This document shows, piece by piece, positions 50,323 to 60,097 of a stretch of DNA of 64,000 bases. The stretch is from Ensifer sp. PDNC004 (GTDB lineage Bacteria > Pseudomonadota > Alphaproteobacteria > Rhizobiales > Rhizobiaceae). The position numbers were made by a program, and so were the translations under genes. Positions within the stretch are counted from its first letter, which is position 1; each line of letters opens with the position of its first letter. The notes beneath the pieces are model-generated. The model did not search any database, was not told the DNA's origin, and saw nothing but the letters and a program-made list of their open reading frames with translations. The stretch is from the NCBI RefSeq assembly GCF_016919405.1, contig NZ_CP070354.1:62001-126000 (forward strand). The letters run 5' to 3'.

Positions 50323-50392
50323 GGGTGTGTCCGGATATTGGTGTGACGCGGGAAGGGCTGCGGCCGGAACTCCTGCCGCAGCATGGAGGCAG

Positions 50393-51382
50393 CTATTGGC
50401 CGCCGGTATTGATCTCGCCAGAGGCGATCTTGGCGCTGATCGCCTTTACCTCGGCGCGAACATCCTCCGGCACGGAGACCGGGCCGTCGTCGCGGAAGGT
50501 GAACGAGATGACCTTCGGATCCTTCAGGCCGAAGACCACGTTCTCCGTCGGCGGATTGCCGTCCTTGATCGCGCGGACGACTTCGACCACGCCTTGTGCA
50601 TAGTCGGCGACGTAGAGCCCCAGGATATTGTTGGGCGCAACCTCGGTAAAGTCGCTGAAGATCGAGAAGGAGCGCACGTCCGGGCCGGATTCGGCAATCG
50701 CCTGGTAGCCGCCGACGGTTGCGCCCGAAGCGTTCGGCACGACGAAGTCAGCACCTTGCGAAATCATGCTGAGCGCCGCTTCCTTGGCGGCCGTCGTATC
50801 GGTGAAGTTGCCGATATAGGCTTCGCTGATCGGGAAGTTCGGATTGACGCTTTTTGCGCCGTTCTTGAAGCCGGTGAAAGCCTGCTGGATCGGCGGGATT
50901 TCCATGCCGCCGACAAGGCCCGCCTTGCCGCCCATTTTCGCAGCGATCACGCCCATCAGGTAGAAGGGCTGGCTGGTATCGGTGTTGAGCCCGATGACGT
51001 TGCCTTCATGGATCGCACTCGACGAAATCAGGAAATAGGTGTCCGGATAATCGACTGCGACGTCCCGTGCGGCGTCCTGGAATTCGAAGCCGTGCCCGAG
51101 GATGACCTTGTAGCCCTGGCTGGCATAGTCGCGAAACGCCTTCTCGAACGAGGCCGGGTTCTGCTGCAGTTCGACATAGCTGATCTTGGCGCCAAGCTGC
51201 TCTTCCACGCCCTTGAGCGCGTTGTAGCCGATCCGGTTCCATCCCTCCTCGGAAACGCTACCGGGCACCAGCAGGCCCATCTTGAAGTCTTCGGCTCGTG
51301 CGTGGTCCAGCCAAAGCGTTCCGGCAAGGGCCAGTCCGAGTGTGGACGCAAGCAGTGAACGACGCGAAATATCGATAATCAT
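50393..51382 (-). CDS. BMP-family ABC substrate-binding protein
   Basis: 329 residues. A Tat-like leader with SRRSLLASTLGLALAGTLW precedes a BMP (Med/PnrA-like) fold: GLLVPGSVSEEGWNRIGYNAL, LGHGFEFQDAARDVA, PFYLMGVIAAKMGGKAGLVGGMEIP in parts, FKNGAKSVNP and NVVFGLKDPK. PnrA-type proteins bind purine nucleosides; others bind different heterocycles. The start at 51382 is chosen because the leader begins there. The next gene, an amidohydrolase, ends 54 bases upstream, so substrate uptake and hydrolysis are linked. Confidence 0.9.
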   Translation of the reverse strand: MIIDISRRSLLASTLGLALAGTLWLDHARAEDFKMGLLVPGSVSEEGWNRIGYNALKGVEEQLGAKISYVELQQNPASFEKAFRDYASQGYKVILGHGFEFQDAARDVAVDYPDTYFLISSSAIHEGNVIGLNTDTSQPFYLMGVIAAKMGGKAGLVGGMEIPPIQQAFTGFKNGAKSVNPNFPISEAYIGNFTDTTAAKEAALSMISQGADFVVPNASGATVGGYQAIAESGPDVRSFSIFSDFTEVAPNNILGLYVADYAQGVVEVVRAIKDGNPPTENVVFGLKDPKVISFTFRDDGPVSVPEDVRAEVKAISAKIASGEINTGGQ

Positions 51383-51436
51383 TTCATTCCTCCCATTAGA
51401 TTGAAGTCCCAATCCCCCCGGAGCAGCCGTTCCCTT

Positions 51437-52732
51437 TTATGCGTCCTCCTTCAGGCGGATGTTTTCTGTGGCGCTGTGCGAGACAAGGCGCCCATTCGAG
51501 AAGACGAAAGCCCGATCCGGCCCGCCGGCAACCAGCGTGTCGGTATCGATGCAGTCGGTAATGACGAAGTCGGCGCGCGCGCCGGGTCTGAAACCGTAGT
51601 CCTTGCCAAGCCCCATCAGCCGGGCAGGGGCCGCGGTGATCATGTTGTGCGCGGCGGCGAGCTCGTCTCCGCGCAGATGGCCGGCAAGCAGTGTCCAGCG
51701 GGCGATTTCCAGCATGTCGCCCGAACCGGTCGGGACGAACGGATCCTGGATGTTGTCCGACGCTGTGGCGATGGTGATGCCGGCGCGGTAGAGTTCGGCG
51801 ACACGCGTCACTCCGCGCGGCGGCAGAACGTCGTAGTCGCGGCCCTGCAGATAGAGGTTTGCGGCCGGCAGCGTCACGACGCCGACGTCCAGTTTCTTCA
51901 GACGCTCCGCTATTCGAAGGAAATCGCGGCGCGGCAGGGCGCTCAGCACCGAGACGTGGCTGAAGACGCAGCGCCCCTGCATGCCGAAGCGCTCGACGCG
52001 ATCGAGTGCGGCATCGAGAAGATGAACGCCGGCATTGAGGTGTTCGTCGAGATGCAGGTCGATCGGCTTGCCGGATTTCACAGCGGCGGAAAACAGGATG
52101 TCGAGGTAGCGCGGCGGGTCCTCGGAAACGGCGGGCGTTCCGCCGACGGCATCGGCAAGGGCCACGGCGCCGTCGATGCTCTTGCCGAGCCATTCGAAGT
52201 CCTGGCCCGGATGCGGCGTCATGAAGGCGACGAGCTGAAGCGTGATGCGGTGCTTTTCGGCATCGCGAATGGCGGCCAGCGTCTCGATGCCATGAAAACC
52301 GGCATCCTTATCGACGTTGATGTGGCTGCGGATCGCGGTCGTGCCGCGGGAAAGACATCGCCCGATCGTGCGCGTCGCGCGCTTGTGAATGTCGTCGGGG
52401 CCAGCGGTGCGGGCGTATTTCGCAAAGGCTTCGCGGGCGCCCTGGAGGGTGCCGGAGGGATTGGGCGTAAACCGTAGCACACCGGTCTTGTCGAGATGCT
52501 GGTGCGCGTCGACGAAGCCAGGCGAAACGAGCATGTCGGAGATGTCTATGCAGGCGCCGCAGGAACCGGTGTCGAGAAAGGGCTCGACGACTGTGATCCG
52601 CCCGTCGGCGCCGACGATGATGTCGCTTACCGACTGCGTGCCGTCATCGTTTATGACGGTTCCGCCCTTAAGAGCAAAGGACTGACCGGGGATCAGTCTT
52701 GCGAGCAACGCAGCTGGATTTTCTCGTGCCAT
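51437..52732 (-). CDS. Cytosine deaminase-type amidohydrolase
   Basis: 431 residues. Metal ligands appear in GFVDAHQHLDKTG (HxH), IDLHLDEHLNAG (His), CVFSHVSVL and ASDNIQDPFVPTG (Asp). LDKT and the DNIQDPF loop are typical of the cytosine deaminase / isoguanine deaminase / N-isopropylammelide branch (COG0402). It is the first gene of the BMP transporter unit. An inverted repeat TCAAACAA/TTGTTTGA at 52783-52812 lies 51 bases upstream, a candidate regulator site. Confidence 0.9.
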   Translation of the reverse strand: MARENPAALLARLIPGQSFALKGGTVINDDGTQSVSDIIVGADGRITVVEPFLDTGSCGACIDISDMLVSPGFVDAHQHLDKTGVLRFTPNPSGTLQGAREAFAKYARTAGPDDIHKRATRTIGRCLSRGTTAIRSHINVDKDAGFHGIETLAAIRDAEKHRITLQLVAFMTPHPGQDFEWLGKSIDGAVALADAVGGTPAVSEDPPRYLDILFSAAVKSGKPIDLHLDEHLNAGVHLLDAALDRVERFGMQGRCVFSHVSVLSALPRRDFLRIAERLKKLDVGVVTLPAANLYLQGRDYDVLPPRGVTRVAELYRAGITIATASDNIQDPFVPTGSGDMLEIARWTLLAGHLRGDELAAAHNMITAAPARLMGLGKDYGFRPGARADFVITDCIDTDTLVAGGPDRAFVFSNGRLVSHSATENIRLKEDA

Positions 52733-52782
52733 GTCGTCCCCACCTTGTTGTTATGGCGGAAAACTAAGCACGCGCTTTTAAT

Positions 52783-52812
52783 TCAAACAAATTCATTATT
52801 TCAATTGTTTGA
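52783..52812. promoter_or_regulatory. Inverted repeat upstream of the amidohydrolase/BMP operon
   Basis: TCAAACAA (52783-52790) and TTGTTTGA (52805-52812) are perfectly complementary 8-base arms in an AT-rich stretch, 51 bases before the amidohydrolase start. It may be a LysR or GntR-type operator. Confidence 0.5.
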
Positions 52813-52953
52813 TAAATGGATCGCAATAATTGCCGACGGCAAGGCAACGCTCGAACATGGCCAGCCTCACGGAAAGAGGCGCCTGATCAACTGGTTGACC
52901 GACAATCTGGCACGGGCCGATGCGATCGGCTTTGGCATCGGCCCGGTTCGCAG

Positions 52954-53742
52954 TCAGTGCCTGTATTGCGGTTCCTCGGCATCGAGTTGCCGGCGAATGG
53001 CGGCAAGATGGGCCCGTGCCGACTCGGGGTCGCCTTCGCGCATCTGCCGATACGCGGCCTCGGCGATCTCAGGGTCGACCGGCAGGACGTCGCGGCCGGT
53101 AGACATTGCAAGCACCTGCACCTCGGCGGCGCGCTCCAGATAGTAGAGATCGTCCCAGGCTTCGGCGATGTTCGGCGCCAGGACCAGCACGCCGTGGTGT
53201 TTCAGGAAGACGATATCGGCGTCGCCTGCTGCGGCGGCAATACGAGCGCCTTCCCGATGGTCGAGGGCAAGGCCGTTGTAGTTTTCATCGACAGCGGTGC
53301 GACCGTAGAATTTCAGCGCCGTCTGGCCCGCCCAGATTAACGGAGCGCCCTCGGTCATGGACAATGCGGTCGCATAGGGCATGTGCGTATGGAAGGCGAC
53401 CTTGGCGCGCGGTAGCCGGCGGTGAATTTCGGCATGGATGTAAAAGGCCGTCGCCTCTGGCTCGCCGTCGCCGTCGATGACGGTGCCGTTGAAATCGCAT
53501 ACGAGCAGTCTTGATGCCGTCAGCTCGCGAAAGGCATAGCCGTAGGGATTGACGATGAAGAGGTCGTCATGGCCTGGGACGACAGTGGAGAAATGGTTGC
53601 AGATGCCCTCCTCGAAACCGTTGCGCGCCGCCATGCGGAAGCAGGCAGCCAGATCTTCCTTGGTGCTGCGGATCGCGTCGGTGGAAAGATCGGGCCGGTT
53701 GGACCGTGCCGTTTCGCTACTGCTCTTCAGGGAATGGGCCAT
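52954..53742 (-). CDS. Class II aldolase/adducin-family protein
   Basis: 262 residues with the fold of L-fuculose-phosphate aldolase (PF00596). Motifs are NHFSTVVPGHDDLFIVNPYG, RAKVAFHTHMPYATALSM (zinc His pair) and DIVFLKHHGVLVLAPNIAEAWDDL (second His pair). The family includes aldolases, decarboxylases and phosphate-binding enzymes. It lies between the BMP operon and the LysR gene on the same strand. In this setting it could cleave a C-C bond in the product made by the amidohydrolases. Confidence 0.88.
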   Translation of the reverse strand: MAHSLKSSSETARSNRPDLSTDAIRSTKEDLAACFRMAARNGFEEGICNHFSTVVPGHDDLFIVNPYGYAFRELTASRLLVCDFNGTVIDGDGEPEATAFYIHAEIHRRLPRAKVAFHTHMPYATALSMTEGAPLIWAGQTALKFYGRTAVDENYNGLALDHREGARIAAAAGDADIVFLKHHGVLVLAPNIAEAWDDLYYLERAAEVQVLAMSTGRDVLPVDPEIAEAAYRQMREGDPESARAHLAAIRRQLDAEEPQYRH

Positions 53743-53933
53743 AAGTGCTCCTGGTTTGGCTTGAGCTGGGAGCGGCGGCTGGCGGAAAGCCTGCCGCGCG
53801 CAGCGAATGCTGCGCCCTGCCTGCCCGCGGTCTCGCGGTCCAGCAGCGCGCCCAGATAACGCCGGAAAATGCGCGTGGTCAAACAGCGTGGCGTCGCGCC
53901 TGCGGGCAAGGCGCCCGGTTTCTTCGCAGATGA

Positions 53934-54830
53934 CTAGTGTACTGATTTCAGCAGGAAGTCGCGAAACCGTCGGGCAGCGGGAGACAGCGAGCGTGTCCGC
54001 TTCTGGATCAGACTGACCTCACGCTTGATGTGCGGTTCGGTCGGCGTGCGCACCACAAGGCCCATGGACGTTGCGAGCCGTGTGACCGCGGACGTCATGA
54101 TCGCGACGCCGAGCCCGCCCTCAACCATGCCGATAATCGTCAGCGGCAAGGCTACCTCCTGCATCGCCTTGTCAAACGGCAGCACGATACCGTTGCGCGC
54201 CAGCTCGCTTTCGAGCCGGTCCCTGATCGGATTGCCGCGGTGCGGGCCGATCAGTTTGCGGTCGACGAGATCGGTCCAACGAATTTCACGCAGTCTGACC
54301 AAAGGATCCTCCGGGTGAAGGACGATGAGGAATTCGTCGGTCGTCAGCCGGGTGCCCATCAGTTCGGTATCGTCCTCCGGTACGGTTCCGATGCCAAGGT
54401 CCACCGAACTGTTGGTCACCTGTTCCAGCACCGCGATCTCCGCGACATCGTGGAGGGCGACTGCGATGTCGGGATAGAGCCTTGTAAAGGCGTTGACGAG
54501 TTGCGGCAGCATCAATGCCGCCTGCACGGTGCCGGCTGCGATCGAAACCTTGCCTCGTCTCAGCGCATTCAATTCGCGCGAGCTTTCCACCATGCCATCG
54601 ATGTCGGCAACCGCACGCGCGGCAACCGGCAGGATGTCCATGCCCGCCTGCGTCAAACGCAGAAGGCGGGTATGCCTGTCGAACAGGCGCAGCTTCAGAT
54701 TCTGTTCCAGCTGACGCACCAGGGTGCTCACCGCCGACTGCGAGGAGCCGAGCCTGTCGGCGGCCAAAGTGAACTGCCCCAGATTGGCGACGGTGACGAA
54801 GGCGCGAAGCTGCTTCAGCGTAATGTCCAT
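53934..54830 (-). CDS. LysR-family transcriptional regulator (divergent from the NCS2 permease)
   Basis: 298 residues from the ATG at 54830 (frame open to 54848). HTH is LKQLRAFVTVANLGQFTLAADRLGSSQSAVSTLVRQLEQ in parts (SSQSAVSTLVRQLEQ). It resembles the LysR at 45724 over its whole length. It is divergent from the NCS2 permease-Mo hydroxylase genes, with ATTCA-N9-TGAAT repeats between, the usual arrangement for a LysR activator of that operon. Confidence 0.9.
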   Translation of the reverse strand: MDITLKQLRAFVTVANLGQFTLAADRLGSSQSAVSTLVRQLEQNLKLRLFDRHTRLLRLTQAGMDILPVAARAVADIDGMVESSRELNALRRGKVSIAAGTVQAALMLPQLVNAFTRLYPDIAVALHDVAEIAVLEQVTNSSVDLGIGTVPEDDTELMGTRLTTDEFLIVLHPEDPLVRLREIRWTDLVDRKLIGPHRGNPIRDRLESELARNGIVLPFDKAMQEVALPLTIIGMVEGGLGVAIMTSAVTRLATSMGLVVRTPTEPHIKREVSLIQKRTRSLSPAARRFRDFLLKSVH

Positions 54831-54842
54831 TCCGATCCATTC

Positions 54843-54861
54843 ATTCAATTACTATATGAAT
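54843..54861. promoter_or_regulatory. Candidate LysR box between the regulator and the permease
   Basis: ATTCA (54843-54847), nine bases, TGAAT (54857-54861) in an AT-rich stretch. The symmetry and position (just upstream of the LysR start) suit a LysR-type binding site controlling both directions. Confidence 0.5.
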
Positions 54862-54994
54862 AAATATGATTATGCCGATTGTTTGCTGATTTGGCCAGCC
54901 GCATGATCCGTGTTGTACGGCGTGCGGTGACAAGATCATGAGGCCGAAGTTGCCCTCCCACCGCGCCGGAAGCTGTTCGCTGGGAGGAAAGCGA

Positions 54995-56386
54995 ATGCAT
55001 AACCCCGATACGACTGATCCTGTCGAAAAAACCTACCCAATCCCGAGTTTAATGGCCCTTGGCCTGCAGCATGTTCTCGTCATGTATGCCGGAGCGGTCG
55101 CCGTGCCGCTGATCGTCGGCAGCGCACTTCAATTGCCCAAGGAACAGATCGCGATGCTCGTCAGCGCGGATCTCTTCTGTTGTGGCATCGTCACCCTCAT
55201 CCAGGCGCTCGGCATCTGGAACATCGGCATTCGCCTGCCGATCATGATGGGGATTTCGTTCACCGCCGTGCCCTCGATCATCGCGACGGGCACCAATCCC
55301 GATCTCGGCATGCCGGGCGTCATCGGCGCTGTCATCGGATCCGGGGTGTTCACGATCCTGGTTGCCCCGTTCTTCGGCCGCTGGGTGCGGTTCTTCCCGC
55401 CTGTCGTCACCGGCACGGTCATGCTGGTTATCGGCCTCTCGCTGATGCGCGTCGGGGTAAATTGGGCGGCGGGTGGCCAGCCGATGATCAAGGGGCCTGA
55501 CGGCATGATCCCGAACCCTGCCTATGGCGCACCCTTCGCGCTCGCCGTGGCCGCGATCGTGCTCATGTCGATCCTGCTTCTCACCCGCGTTCTCAAGGGC
55601 TTTATGGCCAATCTTGCGGTCCTGATCGGGATCGGGATCGGCTTTTTGGTTGCGATCACCGCCGGCAAGGTGGATTTCCACGGTGTTGCCGAGGCCGATT
55701 GGGTGCGCATCATTCACCCGCTCGCCTTCGGCTGGCCGATCTTCGAGTTCTGGTCGATCCTGTCGCTCTGTGCGGTCATGACGGTCATGATGATCGAATC
55801 GACCGGCCAGTTCCTGGCTGTCGGCGACATGGCCGGACGCAAGATCACCGAGGCCGAGCTCACCCGGGGCCTGCGAACCGATGGTGTCGGCAACATTATC
55901 GGCGGCCTGCTCAACACCTTCACCTACACGACCTACGCGCAGAATGTCGGGCTGCTGCAGATCACCGGCGTGCTCAGCCGCTTCGTGGTGGCGGCCGGCG
56001 GCGCCATCCTGGTCCTGCTCGGCTCGCTGCCGAAGGTTGCCTTCGTCAGCGCATCGATCCCGAGCTATGTCGTCGGCGGTGCGGCAATCGTGATGTTCGG
56101 CATGGTGTCGGCGACGGGCGTGAAGATCCTGTCGAAGGTCGATTTTGTGGCGAACAGGCGCAATCTCTACATCGTTGCCGTCAGCGTCGGCCTCGCCATG
56201 GTGCCGGTCGTTGCCGAGAACATTTTCGACCAGCTGCCGGCAGCGCTCGAGAAGTTCCTACACAGCGGCGTGCTCGTCGGCACCTTCGCGGCGGCACTTC
56301 TCAACATTCTCTTCAACGGTGTCCCCGCCCGGGAGCCGGTGGAGGCGGAACTCGCCGAAGGTGCGCCCGCCGCCGACCCGGCCTGA
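54995..56386 (+). CDS. NCS2-family nucleobase permease, head of the Mo-hydroxylase cluster
   Basis: 463 residues from the ATG at 54995, preceded by GGGAGGAAA (frame open to 54938). About 14 spans; landmarks are MALGLQHVLVMYAGAVAVPLIVG, MIESTGQFLAVGDMAGRK and YAQNVGLLQITGVLSRF, the NCS2 signature. It is not a close copy of the permease at 40629: the motifs differ. The neighbouring Mo hydroxylase suggests it imports a purine or related heteroaromatic compound. It is 65 bases upstream of the FAD-subunit gene. Confidence 0.92.
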   Translation: MHNPDTTDPVEKTYPIPSLMALGLQHVLVMYAGAVAVPLIVGSALQLPKEQIAMLVSADLFCCGIVTLIQALGIWNIGIRLPIMMGISFTAVPSIIATGTNPDLGMPGVIGAVIGSGVFTILVAPFFGRWVRFFPPVVTGTVMLVIGLSLMRVGVNWAAGGQPMIKGPDGMIPNPAYGAPFALAVAAIVLMSILLLTRVLKGFMANLAVLIGIGIGFLVAITAGKVDFHGVAEADWVRIIHPLAFGWPIFEFWSILSLCAVMTVMMIESTGQFLAVGDMAGRKITEAELTRGLRTDGVGNIIGGLLNTFTYTTYAQNVGLLQITGVLSRFVVAAGGAILVLLGSLPKVAFVSASIPSYVVGGAAIVMFGMVSATGVKILSKVDFVANRRNLYIVAVSVGLAMVPVVAENIFDQLPAALEKFLHSGVLVGTFAAALLNILFNGVPAREPVEAELAEGAPAADPA

Positions 56387-56451
56387 AGGCTCACATCATT
56401 AGTCCGGCGGAGCGCTTGAGCCGCCGGAGCTCACAACCCCATGAGGAAACC

Positions 56452-57315
56452 ATGAGACGCTTCGATTATCATCGGGCGGAAACGCTGGAACATGCCTCCC
56501 GTCTTCTCACCGAACTCGGTGATGATACGTTTCTGTTCAACGGTGGCACCGATCTTCTGGTCGAGATCCGCGAGCGGCTGCGCCGCGTGCGCAACGTTGT
56601 CGACATCAAGCAGATCCCCGGTCTTTCCGATATCACCTATGACGAGACGCTTGGGCTCACCTTCGGGGCGCTGGTGACGGTCGGGCGCCTGGAGCGTCTG
56701 CCGCTGGTCTGCCAGCGCTACCCGAACTTGAGAGCCGCCTTCGCCTCGCTCGGCTCCATCCAGGTGCGCAACCGGGCGACCGTGGTCGGCAATATCTGTC
56801 GCGCCTCGCCGTCGGCCGACACCATTCCGCCGCTGGTTGCCGACGGCGCCTTCGTGCACATCTACAGCCGCACCAACATGCGCGTCGTGCCGATCGCCGA
56901 GTTCTTCACCGGACCCGGCAGGACGGTCCTTGCCAAGGGCGAGATCGTCACCGGCATCACCGTGCCGCCGGCAAGCGATACGACAGGCAAGGCCTATATC
57001 AAGCACGGCCGCCGCAAGGCGATGGAGCTGTCCACCGTCGGCGTCGCCGTCAGCCTCGCGATGGAGGAGGGCATCTGCAGCGACATCCGCATCGCACTCG
57101 GTGCCGTCGGCGCCACCGTGCTGCGCGCGCCGCAAGCCGAAGCCATGCTGCGCGGAACGCCGCTCGATGTCGCGACGGTCAGAAGTGCGGCGAGCAAGGC
57201 GATGGAGGAGTGCACGCCGATCAGCAACGTGCGCGCCAGCGCCGATTACCGTCGCGACATGGTCGGTGTGCTGACCGGCCGCGCCATCAGACAGGCATTG
57301 GAGGCTTTCGCATGA
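56452..57315 (+). CDS. Molybdenum hydroxylase, FAD-binding medium subunit
   Basis: 287 residues. The N-terminal FAD domain has FLFNGGTDLLVEIRER (GGTD) and ATVVGNICRASPSADTIPP (GNICRASP), the flavin-contact loops of XdhB/CoxM-type subunits. A C-terminal CO-dehydrogenase-flavoprotein domain is also present. It carries electrons from the FeS clusters to an acceptor. GAGGAAACC precedes the ATG. The next gene overlaps by ATGA, making one unit: FAD subunit, FeS subunit, Mo subunit. Confidence 0.92.
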   Translation: MRRFDYHRAETLEHASRLLTELGDDTFLFNGGTDLLVEIRERLRRVRNVVDIKQIPGLSDITYDETLGLTFGALVTVGRLERLPLVCQRYPNLRAAFASLGSIQVRNRATVVGNICRASPSADTIPPLVADGAFVHIYSRTNMRVVPIAEFFTGPGRTVLAKGEIVTGITVPPASDTTGKAYIKHGRRKAMELSTVGVAVSLAMEEGICSDIRIALGAVGATVLRAPQAEAMLRGTPLDVATVRSAASKAMEECTPISNVRASADYRRDMVGVLTGRAIRQALEAFA

Positions 57316-57794
57316 AACGCATGGTCGAATTCACCGTGAATGGCGAAGCGCGGGAAATGGCGGTCGATAGCTGTCGCTCCCTGCTCGATGCGCTGCGCGA
57401 CGATGTCGGTGTCACCGGCACCAAGAAAGGCTGCGATGTCGGCGACTGCGGCGCCTGCACCGTGCTGATCGACGGCGAGCCGGTCAACGCCTGCCTGGTG
57501 CTTGCCGTGGAGGCCGAAGGCCGCAAGGTCGAGACGATCGAAGGCTTGCAGCCGGGCGTCGATACGCTCCATCCGCTGCAGGATGCCTTCATGCGGCACG
57601 GCGCCTCGCAGTGTGGCTTCTGCACCCCTGGCATCCTGATGATGGCCAAGAAACTGCTCGACGACAATCCGCGCCCGACCGACGAGGACATCCGCTTCGG
57701 GCTCTCCGGCAACATCTGCCGCTGCACCGGCTACACCAAGATATTCGACGCGATCAGATCCGCCGCGCGCGAGATGGAGGCAGCAAGATCATGA
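57312..57794 (+). CDS. Molybdenum hydroxylase, 2Fe-2S small subunit
   Basis: 160 residues. A plant-ferredoxin-type cluster sits in KKGCDVGDCGACTVLIDG (CxxxxCxxC, plus a later Cys). A second all-helical cluster domain has ASQCGFCTPGILMMAK and SGNICRCTGYTKIFDAI. This is the two-cluster subunit of the xanthine dehydrogenase/CO dehydrogenase family. Its start and stop both overlap neighbours by ATGA. Confidence 0.93.
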   Translation: MKRMVEFTVNGEAREMAVDSCRSLLDALRDDVGVTGTKKGCDVGDCGACTVLIDGEPVNACLVLAVEAEGRKVETIEGLQPGVDTLHPLQDAFMRHGASQCGFCTPGILMMAKKLLDDNPRPTDEDIRFGLSGNICRCTGYTKIFDAIRSAAREMEAARS

Positions 57795-60097
57795 ACATGA
57801 CCACCCCCATCGAACAGCGCGAGTTCAAGATCGTCGGCAAGAGCGTCAAGCGAGACGACGTGCTCGAGAAGGTGACGGGCGAGGCGCAGTATACCGGCGA
57901 CATCAAGCTCCCCGGCATGCTTCACGGCAAGATCAAGCGCGCGACGATCGCCCATGCGCGCATCAAGTCGATCGACGTCAGCAAGGCGCTTGCATATCCC
58001 GGCGTCAAGGCAGTGCTGACGCACGAGACCGTGCCGCGCGTGCTGCACTACGGCTCGCCGCATCCACGCTCGGCCTCCTGCACCAAGGACCAGTACATTC
58101 TCGACGACAAGGTGCGGTTCTGGGGCGAGGGCGTCGCCGCCGTCGCCGCGATCAGCGAGGAGATCGCCGACGAGGCGCTCGACCTGATCGAGGTGGAATA
58201 TGAAGCGTTGCCGGCCGTCTTCGAACCGGAGGATGCTGCCCAGCCCGGCGCGCCGCTGATCCATGAGGTCGGTCCCGGCGGCAACCTGGTGCTCGACCCG
58301 GTGCGCGTCAACCGCGGCGACGTCGACAAGGGCTTTGCCGAGGCGGACTTCGTGCTCGAGGGCACCTTTGCCGGTGGACGGCCGCATCCGGCCTACATGG
58401 AGCCGAACGTCTGCGTCGCCGACTGGGACGGCTCCAACAAGCTGACCTTCTGGACCTCGACCCAGACCTCCTTCATGGTGCGCGGCATCCTTGCCGAAGT
58501 GCTCGGCCTGCCACTCACCAAGGTGCGCGTGCTCGTCGACCATATGGGTGGCGGCTTCGGCGCCAAGCAGGACCTTTTCCAGCACGAGTTTCTCTGCGCG
58601 CTTCTGGCCAAGGAAACCCGCCGGCCGGTGAAGATGGAGTTCACCCGCCATGAGACCTTCGTCGCCGGTCGTTCGCGTCACCCCTGCAAGATCTGGCTGA
58701 GGCAGGGCTTCAAGAACGACGGCACGCTCGTCGCCCGCGACATGAAGCTGGTCTATGATTCAGGCGCCTACGGCTCCCATGGCCCGGGCGTGACCATCGT
58801 CGGCACGACCGCCGCCACCTCGCTCTATCGCTGCGAGAACGTGCGGCTGGAGGGTCGCTGCGTCTACACCAACACCCCGATCAACGGCGCCTTCCGCGGC
58901 TACGGGGTTGTGCAAAGCTACTACGCGCTCGACATCCAGATGGACGAAGCCGCCGAACGGCTCGGCATGGACCCGGCCGAGCTGAAGCTGAAGAACGTGG
59001 TGCGGGCCGGCGACATCGCGCCGTCAGGCCACCCGATCATCGGTCACGGGCTTGAAATCTGCCTTCAGCACGGCATCGACGTACTCGACTGGAAGGCGCT
59101 TCGGAACCGCGACCGGACGCCGGATCCCAACCGTCCGCATATCCGCAAGGGGTGGGGCATCGGCTGCGAGATGCACGGCTCGTCTGCCTATCCCGGCATC
59201 AAGGAGCAGGGCAATGCCACGGTAAAGGTCAACGAGGACGGTACGGTCACGCTTTTGACTGGCGCTGCCGGGCTTGGCACCGGTGCACATACGGCGCTGG
59301 CGCAGATCGTTGCCGAAGAGCTCGGCGTGCGCTTCGAGGACGTCGGCGTTATCCATGGCGACACGGACGTCGTGCCTTGGGACATCGGGGCTTTTGCCAG
59401 CCACACGACCTATCTGGTCGGCACGGCCGCCAAAATGGCAGCCGGCAAGGTCCGCGCCGCCGTGCTCGCCAGAGCGGCGATGAAACTGCAGGTCTCGCCG
59501 GAAGATATCGACCTTTCCGAAGGCAAGGTCTTCCTCATTGCCGAGCCCGATCGCTCTATGACGGTGTCGCAGGCTATGGGCCCCTCGCGCGGCATCCCTG
59601 CCGCCAATATCGTTGCCAACGGCACCTACGAACCGACGAAATCCTACTCGTTCGCCGCCCATTTTACCGAGGTGGACGTCGACACGGAAACAGGCATCGT
59701 CGAGGTCAAGCGCGTCGTGCCGGTGCACGACGTCGGTCGCGTCATCCATCCGATCGCGGCGCAGGGCCAGATCGAGGGCGGCATCCAGCAGGGCATCGGC
59801 CACACGCTGACCGAAGACTATGTTATCGACAAGAAGACCGGGCGTTCGCTCAATGCGGGTCTCGTCGACTACAAGATGCCGCTGTCGATGGACATGCCCG
59901 ACATCGAGACGATCATCCTTGAGGCGGCGCCCGACCCGGGCGGGCCCTGGGGCGCCAAGGGTGTGGGCGAAGATCCGATCATCGCCATCGGCCCCTCCAT
60001 CGCCAACGCCATCCACGACGCCATCGGCGTCCGCTTCCACCACTATCCGATCACGCCGGAAGACATCCTGAAAGCCTTGAGGGAGAAGGGCGCATGA
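57791..60097 (+). CDS. Molybdenum hydroxylase, Mo-cofactor large subunit
   Basis: 768 residues, within the usual range for XdhB/CoxL-type large subunits. Landmarks: VTGEAQYTGDIKLPG at the start, MGGGFGAKQDLFQHE (pterin contacts), NGAFRGYGVVQ, and the C-terminal active-site Glu in GAKGVGEDPIIAIG. The substrate cannot be assigned from sequence; the NCS2 permease argues for a nucleobase-like ring, and UbiD downstream for an aromatic acid. Cofactor maturation genes (XdhC, MoaA and so on) are not in the window. It is coupled to the FeS gene and the GTPase gene by ATGA overlaps. Confidence 0.92.
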   Translation: MNMTTPIEQREFKIVGKSVKRDDVLEKVTGEAQYTGDIKLPGMLHGKIKRATIAHARIKSIDVSKALAYPGVKAVLTHETVPRVLHYGSPHPRSASCTKDQYILDDKVRFWGEGVAAVAAISEEIADEALDLIEVEYEALPAVFEPEDAAQPGAPLIHEVGPGGNLVLDPVRVNRGDVDKGFAEADFVLEGTFAGGRPHPAYMEPNVCVADWDGSNKLTFWTSTQTSFMVRGILAEVLGLPLTKVRVLVDHMGGGFGAKQDLFQHEFLCALLAKETRRPVKMEFTRHETFVAGRSRHPCKIWLRQGFKNDGTLVARDMKLVYDSGAYGSHGPGVTIVGTTAATSLYRCENVRLEGRCVYTNTPINGAFRGYGVVQSYYALDIQMDEAAERLGMDPAELKLKNVVRAGDIAPSGHPIIGHGLEICLQHGIDVLDWKALRNRDRTPDPNRPHIRKGWGIGCEMHGSSAYPGIKEQGNATVKVNEDGTVTLLTGAAGLGTGAHTALAQIVAEELGVRFEDVGVIHGDTDVVPWDIGAFASHTTYLVGTAAKMAAGKVRAAVLARAAMKLQVSPEDIDLSEGKVFLIAEPDRSMTVSQAMGPSRGIPAANIVANGTYEPTKSYSFAAHFTEVDVDTETGIVEVKRVVPVHDVGRVIHPIAAQGQIEGGIQQGIGHTLTEDYVIDKKTGRSLNAGLVDYKMPLSMDMPDIETIILEAAPDPGGPWGAKGVGEDPIIAIGPSIANAIHDAIGVRFHHYPITPEDILKALREKGA

